Shown here: piece after piece, positions 1-5,452 of the stretch
Layout: each line of letters opens with the position of its first letter
Position numbering within the stretch: position 1 is the stretch's first letter
NCBI GenBank assembly: GCA_020346805.1
Contig: CP070790.1
Coordinates: forward strand, 596,584-604,539
Length of the DNA: 7,956 bases
DNA from: Planctomycetota bacterium
GTDB lineage: Bacteria > Planctomycetota > Phycisphaerae > UBA1845 > PWPN01
Direction: 5' to 3'
Program-made: the position numbers and the translations under genes
Notes under the pieces: generated by a model
What the model was told of the DNA's origin: nothing
Seen by the model: only the letters and a program-made list of their open reading frames with translations
The model's database searches: none

Positions 1-2
1 GG

Positions 3-722
3 GGCTCTGATGTGTTATCTGTATTGGATATCGACCGGAGGCAAGCCATTTTCTGGACACGCAATGCTGAACATTTGCCTCAATGGGAAATAGGTTCGCC
101 CTTGCGCAACATTTTACACTGGTGGTTATGTGAGCAGGGCATGCAATATATCCATGCCGGGGCCGTGGGCACTCCCGAAGGGGGCGTGTTGTTGGTAGGT
201 AAGGGTGGCTCCGGCAAATCGACCACGGCGCTCACCTGCCTTAATTCTGACCTTGTTTACGTGAGTGACGATTACTGTTTGGTCTCAACCGACCCAACGC
301 CGACCGCGCTTAATTTATATAACACGGGCAAGGTTAGAGAGGATAACATTCACCGCGTGCCTCACTTGGCTCCGGTCATTCACAACATCGATAAACTCGA
401 TCAGGAAAAGGCGCTCTTTTTTCTTAATCGTTTTATGCCCGAAAAGCTATCAAAAGGGTTTCCCCTGAAAGCCATCTTGATTCCGCGAGTGACAGGGGAA
501 GTAGATACAACATTGACGGCCGCCCCAGAACCAGCAGGGTTGAGCGCCTTAACGCTAAGCACGGTACACCAGTTACCGGGAGCAGGCCCGGCAGCTTTAC
601 AATTAATAAAACGCCTGACCAGCCAGTTACCGTGCTACTACTTGGAGCTGGGCACGGACCTGGCCCAAATACCGCAGGTTCTCCTGGCTTTATTAAATCA
701 GGAAGGGGTTCGCATTGACTAA
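3..722 (+). CDS. HprK-like P-loop serine kinase, 5'-truncated by window edge
   Basis: The reading frame is open to the window edge, so the true start lies upstream; a GTG at 12 is in frame but is probably internal. Numbering from that GTG, the Walker A loop GKGGSGKST is at residues 63-71 and an aspartate pair (VSDDY, D86-D87) follows, matching the P-loop and the 'DD' strand of HPr kinase/phosphorylase. The stretch before the P-loop (PLRNILHWW, then IHAGAVG) and the later LYNTGK segment are, as I recall them, typical of HprK-related kinases that sit outside the sugar phosphotransferase system. Such kinases are known in some lasso-peptide clusters, where they phosphorylate the precursor peptide. 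The substrate here is unknown; nothing in the window encodes HPr or a recognisable precursor. The stop overlaps the TTG start of the next gene, so the two are probably translationally coupled. A 3' remnant of a second copy lies at 2595-2717. The fold call is strong; the role is open. Confidence 0.8.
   Translation, partial: GSDVLSVLDIDRRQAIFWTRNAEHLPQWEIGSPLRNILHWWLCEQGMQYIHAGAVGTPEGGVLLVGKGGSGKSTTALTCLNSDLVYVSDDYCLVSTDPTPTALNLYNTGKVREDNIHRVPHLAPVIHNIDKLDQEKALFFLNRFMPEKLSKGFPLKAILIPRVTGEVDTTLTAAPEPAGLSALTLSTVHQLPGAGPAALQLIKRLTSQLPCYYLELGTDLAQIPQVLLALLNQEGVRID
700..708 (+). promoter_or_regulatory. Ribosome binding site supporting the TTG start of GT4a
   Basis: AGGAAGGGG lies 6 bases before the TTG at 715, inside the 3' end of the kinase gene. 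It supports TTG as the initiation codon. The paralogue GT4b begins at the equivalent place (MSKPNILVID against MTNVFVLD), which agrees with this choice. Confidence 0.6.
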
Positions 723-1860
723 CGTTTTTGTGCTCGATATGTGGATGCCTACCCCAGACCGGGATGGGGCGTCACTCAGAATCACCAATCTACTAGCGAT
801 TATGGCCGAGATGGCTTCAAACATAACTTTTGCCGCCGATGCCCCCACCCACTGGCGTGATTCGGTCCGTCACATGCAGGCCGCCGGCCTGGAAGTCATC
901 AACGGCGAGGAGGCGATTAAGACTCACTTGCAAGAAAAGGGGCATACTTATGATCTGGCCTTTCTAAGCCGAGTACCGGCGGCCAGTAAATACATTGAGT
1001 TGGTGAAGAAGCTGGCCCCTCAGGCCAGAGTTGTGTTTGATACCACCGATCTCAAGTTTTTGCGTGGGTTACGCGGGGCCAAAGTAACCAACAATGTCAA
1101 TCTGCTCAAGCAGGCGCTGCAATCCAAAAAAGATGAGCTAACCGTGGCCCAACAGGCCGACATCACTCTGGTGGTTAGCCCGGTGGAAAAAGAAATTCTA
1201 GAAAAAGAGGATCCGGGCATCAATGTGCAAATTATCTCGCTCATTCACCAAGTGTATGGCTCAACCACACCTTGGATGAAGCGGGCCGGGCTTTTGTTTG
1301 TGGGAGCCTTTCCCCATCACCCCAATGAGGACGGAATGTGCTACTTCTGTCGGGAGATTCACCCCCATCTGGCCGAGAAGCTCGGCCAGGTGCCTATTTA
1401 TATCATCGGCAGCAATCCCCCCGATTGGCTAATGGGGTTCAAGGGCGATAACATACACGTTTTGGGTTACGTTCCGGATGTAGCCCCCTACTTGAAGCAG
1501 TGCCGTCTCTCGCTGGCCCCACTTCGCTATGGAGCCGGCATAAAAAGTAAGGTGCTACTGAGCCTGAGCTATGGCCTGCCGGTGGTAGCCTCCTCCATCG
1601 CCGCAGAAGGGATTCCGGTGCTGGATGGACGCGACATCCTTTTAGCCGATGATGCTGAGTGGTTTGCCCAATGCGTGACCGACCTGTATCAGAATGAGAA
1701 GTTGTGGCAGCAGCTTTCAAATTACGGTCCCAGAATTGTGGCCGAGCATTTCTCATTTTCGGCAGCGAGAGAGGGGCTGACTCAATTATTCAAATCACTG
1801 GATTTACCTCTACAAGTTGAACAGTCACTTGACGAGAGGCAAGTCAGTCTGGCGGTTTGA
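715..1860 (+). CDS. Family-4-like (GT-B) glycosyltransferase, GT4a
   Basis: A 381-residue cytosolic enzyme expected to transfer a sugar from a nucleotide-sugar donor to an unknown acceptor with retention of configuration, as is usual for GT4. The N-terminal acceptor half begins with VFVLDMWMPTPDRDG (residues 4-18) and includes a DTTDLKFLR segment (109-117). The donor half starts near FVGAFPHHPNEDG (195-207). It contains PLRYGAGIKSKV (269-280), whose lysine K278 is where GT4 enzymes contact the donor phosphates, and SIAAEGIPV (294-302), matching the GT4 'EG' donor-site motif. There is no signal peptide or membrane segment. It starts at TTG, overlapping the kinase stop by 8 bases, with a good ribosome binding site. 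Compared with GT4b, its C-terminus is extended by about 15 residues beyond the shared SFSAAR...LF segment. A strong hairpin lies inside the gene at 1366-1392. The sugar and linkage cannot be deduced. Confidence 0.85.
   Translation: MTNVFVLDMWMPTPDRDGASLRITNLLAIMAEMASNITFAADAPTHWRDSVRHMQAAGLEVINGEEAIKTHLQEKGHTYDLAFLSRVPAASKYIELVKKLAPQARVVFDTTDLKFLRGLRGAKVTNNVNLLKQALQSKKDELTVAQQADITLVVSPVEKEILEKEDPGINVQIISLIHQVYGSTTPWMKRAGLLFVGAFPHHPNEDGMCYFCREIHPHLAEKLGQVPIYIIGSNPPDWLMGFKGDNIHVLGYVPDVAPYLKQCRLSLAPLRYGAGIKSKVLLSLSYGLPVVASSIAAEGIPVLDGRDILLADDAEWFAQCVTDLYQNEKLWQQLSNYGPRIVAEHFSFSAAREGLTQLFKSLDLPLQVEQSLDERQVSLAV
1366..1392 (+). repeat. Perfect-looking 12-bp inverted repeat (hairpin) inside GT4a
   Basis: CATCTGGCCGAG, three bases (AAG), then CTCGGCCAGGTG. 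The arms pair over 12 bases with one G-U wobble, and nine inner pairs are perfect and GC-rich. It encodes an ordinary helix of the protein (HLAEKLGQV). No T-run follows, so it does not look like an intrinsic terminator. GT4b has no equivalent structure at the aligned site. Confidence 0.45.
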
Positions 1861-1877
1861 AGCCGCTGACCTAAATA

Positions 1878-1882
1878 AGGAG
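1878..1882 (+). promoter_or_regulatory. Ribosome binding site fixing the start of GT2a
   Basis: AAGGAG-type site (AGGAG core) in the 31-base gap after GT4a, 9 bases before ATG 1892. The reading frame stays open upstream to 1817, but this site and the conserved GT2 N-terminus (LISVIIPVYNGE starting 5 residues in) place the start at 1892. Confidence 0.7.
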
Positions 1883-1891
1883 CTATCAGGT

Positions 1892-2635
1892 ATGTCTCCT
1901 TCTCTAATCAGTGTAATCATTCCCGTTTACAATGGCGAACGCTACCTGGCCGAAGCTATTGACAGCGTGTTGGCCCAGAGCTACCGCCCCATCGAGGTGA
2001 TTGTGGTCGATGATGGCTCCACTGATGGTACGGCCCAGGCGGCAAGACAATTCGGCCCACCCGTGCACTATTACTACCGAGCAAATGGCGGCACCGGAGC
2101 TGCCAGAAACCGGGGTATAAAATTGGCTCAGGGCGATTTTTTTGCCTTTCTGGACGCCGATGATATTTGGCTTGAAGATAAATTAGACCGTCAGATGGCT
2201 GTTTTTCAGACCGATGCCACAGTTGAAGCGGTCTTTGGCCACACCCAACAGTTTTACAGTCCGGAACTGGAGGATGGCCTCAAACAACAGGTACGCATCT
2301 CCACAGAAATCATGCCGGCTCATCTGCCTTGCGCCATGTTGATAACCCGTAAGGCCTTTTTTAAGGTTGGCTTGTTTGAAACCCATTGGCAGGTAGGTCA
2401 GGATTGTAGCTGGTACATGCGGGCCAAAGAGCAGCAGCTCAACATGGTGATGTTGCCAGAGCCACTTTACAAACGTCGTATTCACAAAACGAACAAAGGA
2501 CTTACCAAGCGAAATTTTATGCAAGATCGAGTCAGGCAGATCAAAGCCTCTCTGGACCGGCGACGACAGATGACGGCCAAGAATGACACCCTGAGCAGGT
2601 CCAGCAGCTTTACAAATCATAAAACGCCTGACTAG
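1892..2635 (+). CDS. Family-2 (GT-A) glycosyltransferase, GT2a, with out-of-frame kinase-derived tail
   Basis: A 247-residue cytosolic enzyme predicted to be an inverting glycosyltransferase using a nucleotide-sugar donor. The GT-A core is complete: ISVIIPVYNGE at residues 6-16, the nucleotide-binding VVDDGSTDGT at 38-47, the GTGAARNRGI acceptor-side segment at 67-76, and the metal-binding DADD at 88-91. A QDCSW segment (170-174) aligns with the acidic catalytic region that is NEDTDW in GT2b and AEDVEW in GT2c. ATG 1892 is chosen because of the AGGAG site at 1878-1882. The oddity is at the C-terminus: residues 235-247 (SRSSSFTNHKTPD) are encoded by DNA that is the 3' end of a second kinase copy read in another frame, and the TAG stop arises from codons that read Thr-Ser in the kinase frame. 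The catalytic core should be unaffected; the acceptor is unknown. Confidence 0.85.
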   Translation: MSPSLISVIIPVYNGERYLAEAIDSVLAQSYRPIEVIVVDDGSTDGTAQAARQFGPPVHYYYRANGGTGAARNRGIKLAQGDFFAFLDADDIWLEDKLDRQMAVFQTDATVEAVFGHTQQFYSPELEDGLKQQVRISTEIMPAHLPCAMLITRKAFFKVGLFETHWQVGQDCSWYMRAKEQQLNMVMLPEPLYKRRIHKTNKGLTKRNFMQDRVRQIKASLDRRRQMTAKNDTLSRSSSFTNHKTPD

Positions 2636-2717
2636 TCAGTTACCATGCTACTACCTGGAGCTAGGCACAGACTTGGCTCAAATTCCACGGGTAATCAGAG
2701 AGATGGTGGTCGATTAG
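2595..2717 (+). pseudogene. 3'-terminal remnant of a second HprK-like kinase
   Basis: Read in the frame starting at 2595, this codes for 40 residues then TAG, and the first 33 match the C-terminal region of the kinase at the window start in all but two positions (Leu to Ile and Gln to Arg). Over 99 aligned bases (581-679 against 2594-2692) I count 15 differences, about 85% identity, mostly synonymous and mostly transitions. The matched part has no stop or indel. The last eight or so residues diverge from copy 1. Upstream of about 2589 the similarity ends, the codon at 2592-2594 in this frame is TGA, and the P-loop and most of the gene are missing. There is no plausible start codon. The first 41 bases overlap the end of GT2a. 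It sits immediately before GT4b, just as the intact kinase precedes GT4a, which supports duplication of a kinase-GT4 unit followed by deletion. Confidence 0.85.
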
Positions 2718-2730
2718 ATACTGCCAGTAT
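2718..2730. other. 13-bp palindrome between kinase remnant and GT4b
   Basis: ATACTGCCAGTAT is a perfect inverted repeat with 6-base arms around a central C, lying directly after the remnant's stop codon. It is in the only real non-coding gap of this part (2718-2769, 52 bases). It might be an operator half-site pair, but a repeat this short can occur by chance and no convincing -10/-35 pair accompanies it. Confidence 0.25.
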
Positions 2731-2769
2731 GAGTAAATTTTGGAATAGCTATATGGAGTGATGCGCATC

Positions 2770-3897
2770 ATGAGCAAACCAAATATTCTAGTTATTGATG
2801 TCTGGATGCCGACTCCAGATCGAGATGCTGCATCCCTCCGAATAGTCAATCTACTGTCCATTTTAAAGCAGTTGGCTAGCAAATTAACATTTGGTGTTGG
2901 CGATCCACCCAGTTGGCGCAGTTCTGAAAATTCGCAGCCCCCGATACAAGCACTACAAGAACCAACTATCGAACTTCTAGATGGGCACACCGCCATTGCG
3001 GAACATCTTAAGCACCGTGGTAAGATTTATGACTTGGTGATTCTGAGCCGGCTCAGTGCGGCGAGCCGGTATCTGGGTGTTGTACGTCAATCTGCACCGC
3101 AGGCTGCCGTTGTATTCGATACCACCGATTTACATTTTTTGCGAGGCTTCCGAGGGGCAAAAGTAACGGGCAAAATTAATTTAATGAGAAGCGCCTTATT
3201 GGCAAAAAAAGATGAACTATCTATCGCCCAACAAGCAGATTGCACCTTGGTTGTTAGCCCCGTAGAGATGGCGATTTTAGAAGAAGAATGTCCTGGTATA
3301 CCGGTTCATATTGTCTCTCTTATTCAACCGGTATATGGCTCAGTGCAACCATTTTCAGAACGAAGTGGAATTATATTTATTGGTTCGTTTACACATCATC
3401 CCAATGTTGATGGCATGACTTATTTCTATGAAGATATTTATCCACTACTCAAAGTGAAATTGCCTGGAGTAAAAATCACGATTATTGGCAGTGACCCGCC
3501 AGACTGGCTCAAAGAATCAACGACCGACAACTTTGTGGTCACCGATTACGTGCCTAATATTGCGCCCTATTTCAATCAATGCAGACTTTCTATCGCTCCG
3601 CTCCGCTATGGAGCTGGCGCTAAAGGCAAAGTATTATTGAGCCTGGGATACGGAGTCCCGGTTGTCGCTTCGTCAATAGCCGCCGAAGGCATTCCTGTAG
3701 TCAATGGCCAAGATATGCTCATTGCCGACACGCCGGAGGCGTTCGGCGATGCCATCGTTGAGCTCTATACTAATGAGGCTTTGTGGTTCCAGATGTCGGA
3801 AAATGGCCTTGAGATAATGACTCAGTACTTCTCCTTTTCAGCAGCGCGGCAAGCACTACTGGATTTATTTGATAGTTTGGGGATGAGGCTGCCCTGA
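2770..3897 (+). CDS. Family-4-like (GT-B) glycosyltransferase, GT4b, paralogue of GT4a
   Basis: A 375-residue cytosolic retaining-type glycosyltransferase, colinear with GT4a along its whole length. Shared landmarks are VWMPTPDRDAASLRI (11-25), VVFDTTDLHFLRG (114-126), IGSFTHHPNVDG (204-215), PLRYGAGAKGKV (277-288, donor-phosphate lysine K287) and SSIAAEGIPV (301-310). The start is taken at ATG 2770, where the protein aligns with the GT4a start and GGAG lies 11 bases upstream; GTG 2758 and ATG 2761 are in-frame alternatives adding 4 or 3 residues. It ends about 15 residues earlier than GT4a. Codon use differs from GT4a: the middle of the gene (3181-3480) is about 39% GC by hand count against about 54% for a comparable part of GT4a, with many TTA, ATT and AAA codons. 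It is therefore an old or separately acquired paralogue rather than a fresh copy. It probably acts on a related acceptor or donor. Confidence 0.85.
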   Translation: MSKPNILVIDVWMPTPDRDAASLRIVNLLSILKQLASKLTFGVGDPPSWRSSENSQPPIQALQEPTIELLDGHTAIAEHLKHRGKIYDLVILSRLSAASRYLGVVRQSAPQAAVVFDTTDLHFLRGFRGAKVTGKINLMRSALLAKKDELSIAQQADCTLVVSPVEMAILEEECPGIPVHIVSLIQPVYGSVQPFSERSGIIFIGSFTHHPNVDGMTYFYEDIYPLLKVKLPGVKITIIGSDPPDWLKESTTDNFVVTDYVPNIAPYFNQCRLSIAPLRYGAGAKGKVLLSLGYGVPVVASSIAAEGIPVVNGQDMLIADTPEAFGDAIVELYTNEALWFQMSENGLEIMTQYFSFSAARQALLDLFDSLGMRLP

Positions 3898-3963
3898 GCA
3901 AAAGCTCATCGATATGGGATCCACCGGCGGCAAGAAATCAATGATTACGTTGGTGAATGTGAA

Positions 3964-4719
3964 ATGAATCGGAAAAACCCTTTGGTCAGCGTCATTATGC
4001 CCGTCTACAATGGGGCAGACTTTCTGGCCGAGGCCATCCATAATATTCAGCAGCAAGGCTATCGACCAATAGAAATTATCATTGTTGACGATGGCTCAGT
4101 GGATGAAACGGCGACCATTGTCGCCCAATTCAAAGAGGACATTCGGTACGTGTATCAATCTAATCAAGGTCCGGCGGCGGCGCGCAATACCGGCATCAAC
4201 CTGGCTACCGGCGAGTATATTGCTTTTTTGGATGTTGACGATCTATGGGCCCAGAACCGGTTATCCACCCAGATAGATTTTTTAACAACGCATCCAGGGG
4301 TTGATATTGTCCAGGGTCTCATTCAGGATTTACAGCTGGTAAGAACTGCGCATAACACCCTCACCTTTGCAGCGGTTTCCGAACCCTATTATTCGGTAAA
4401 TATTGGCAGCGCTATTTATCGCCGGCAGGTTTATGACAAAGTAGGCCTCTTTGATGAAACGCTCCGCTACAACGAGGACACGGATTGGTTTATCCGGGCC
4501 TGGGACAATAATGTCACTAAAACGCAACTGGATGAGGTGGCCCTCCTTTACCGTAAGCACGATGGGAATATGACCAATGAGAATAATTCTAAACGCTCCG
4601 GTTTTGTCTGGCTCTTGAAAAAACGTCTGGACCAGCAGCGAAAACAGGGCCATTTGTCAGGACAGGTCGCTTCGGACCGGCCAGGTAGTATCACCGAATA
4701 TATCGGTTGGCAAAGATGA
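3964..4719 (+). CDS. Family-2 (GT-A) glycosyltransferase, GT2b
   Basis: A 251-residue soluble inverting-type glycosyltransferase. The GT-A core shows LVSVIMPVYNGADF (7-20), nucleotide-binding IVDDGSVDET (40-49), GPAAARNTGI (69-78), metal-binding DVDD (90-93), and NEDTDWF (170-176) carrying the likely catalytic acid pair, followed by LYRKHDGNMT (195-204). GKxxxT-like loops of kinases are absent, as expected. Only a weak site, GGTG, lies 8 bases before the ATG, matching the distal part of the extended Shine-Dalgarno sequence. The 66-base gap after GT4b contains a short open frame ending in an ATGA overlap with this start. The C-terminal 30 residues are polar and unlike those of GT2a or GT2c. 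It corresponds to GT2a in the kinase-GT4-GT2 order. Acceptor and sugar are unknown. Confidence 0.85.
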   Translation: MNRKNPLVSVIMPVYNGADFLAEAIHNIQQQGYRPIEIIIVDDGSVDETATIVAQFKEDIRYVYQSNQGPAAARNTGINLATGEYIAFLDVDDLWAQNRLSTQIDFLTTHPGVDIVQGLIQDLQLVRTAHNTLTFAAVSEPYYSVNIGSAIYRRQVYDKVGLFDETLRYNEDTDWFIRAWDNNVTKTQLDEVALLYRKHDGNMTNENNSKRSGFVWLLKKRLDQQRKQGHLSGQVASDRPGSITEYIGWQR

Positions 4720-4723
4720 GAGG
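4720..4723 (+). promoter_or_regulatory. Ribosome binding site deciding the start of GT2c
   Basis: GAGG directly after the GT2b stop, 7 bases before ATG 4731. It favours 4731 over an in-frame ATG at 4716, which overlaps the GT2b stop as ATGA, and over a TTG at 4707. The protein starting at 4731 (MDNTPLVSVII) also matches the N-terminal spacing of GT2a and GT2b. Confidence 0.5.
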
Positions 4724-4730
4724 TAATGTC

Positions 4731-5441
4731 ATGGACAACACCCCTTTAGTTAGTGTGATCATTGCCGTAAGAAACGGCGAGCGATTCTTGGCCTCCGCCA
4801 TTAATAGCGTTCTGGCGCAAGATTACCGCCCCCTTGAAATTATTGTTGTGGATGGGCGCTCTACAGACAAAACCGCCCAGATTGCCCAATCTTTCTCACG
4901 AGTTCGCTACATTGAACAGCAGGAGCGCGGCATTCCTGATGCTTATAATATCGGCATCGACGCTGCGCAGGGGGAATTGATAGCCTTTCTTTCGCACGAT
5001 GATCGCTGGACTCCGGATAAATTGAGCGTGCAGGTTAAGTATATTACGGAGCATCCGGAAATTCAGTACACGGTCGCCAGAATGAAATTCTTCCTTGAAC
5101 AAGACCAACCGACTCCATCTGGCTTCAGACCAGAACTACTCCAAGACGATCACGTGGGCAGGGTGATGGAAACGCTGGTCGTCCGCAAGTCATTATTTGC
5201 TAAAATTGGTCTATTTAGAACCGATCTCTCGACCGCCGAAGATGTCGAGTGGTTTGCGCGGGCCAATGATCATGGAATCAAGATGGCTATTATCCCGAAA
5301 GTTTTGTTGTACAAACGGGTACATGATAGTAATAGCTCATTGACGCTTGAAAATAATCGCAACCTGCTAAAGGCGTTAAGACACTCAGTTCAACGCAAAC
5401 GAACCGATTCTAGTTCTGGCTCGCGTAGCGCACATCAATAG
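4731..5441 (+). CDS. Divergent family-2 (GT-A) glycosyltransferase, GT2c
   Basis: A 236-residue soluble glycosyltransferase with LVSVIIAVRNGERF (6-19) and the usual GT-A layout, but altered signature positions. The nucleotide-binding loop reads VVDGRSTDKT (39-48), with one aspartate where GT2a and GT2b have VDDGS, and the metal site reads SHDD (88-91) instead of DADD or DVDD. The RGIPDAYNIGIDAAQGE segment (66-82) resembles the GT2 branch that has VVDGGSTDGT and a GIYDAMNKGI-like motif, so this is probably a different GT2 subgroup rather than a damaged enzyme. The catalytic-region AEDVEWF (169-175) is intact, and YKRVHDSNSS (194-203) is the counterpart of the YKRRIH segment in GT2a. The serine- and arginine-rich last 15 residues look disordered. 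It starts 11 bases after GT2b. It has no counterpart in the first half of the cluster, so it may be an extra duplicate or a separate acquisition. Confidence 0.8.
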   Translation: MDNTPLVSVIIAVRNGERFLASAINSVLAQDYRPLEIIVVDGRSTDKTAQIAQSFSRVRYIEQQERGIPDAYNIGIDAAQGELIAFLSHDDRWTPDKLSVQVKYITEHPEIQYTVARMKFFLEQDQPTPSGFRPELLQDDHVGRVMETLVVRKSLFAKIGLFRTDLSTAEDVEWFARANDHGIKMAIIPKVLLYKRVHDSNSSLTLENNRNLLKALRHSVQRKRTDSSSGSRSAHQ

Positions 5442-5452
5442 ACAAAAAACAC

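Noticed and set aside
1817..1891. Upstream in-frame extension of GT2a overlapping the end of GT4a
   Set aside because: It has no ribosome binding site, does not match GT2 N-termini, and a good AGGAG site precedes ATG 1892.
2183..2996. Minus-strand open frames across GT2a, the kinase scar and the start of GT4b
   Set aside because: They mirror strongly supported plus-strand genes, show no recognisable domain, and nothing else in the window is on the minus strand.
3044..3055. TGAGCCGGCTCA perfect palindrome inside GT4b
   Set aside because: It is within well-conserved coding sequence with no accompanying regulatory features; likely chance.
3896..3910. EQKLI in one frame, resembling the start of the Myc epitope tag
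   Set aside because: Only five residues match, the rest of the tag is absent and no vector sequence surrounds it; taken as coincidence rather than a cloning artefact.
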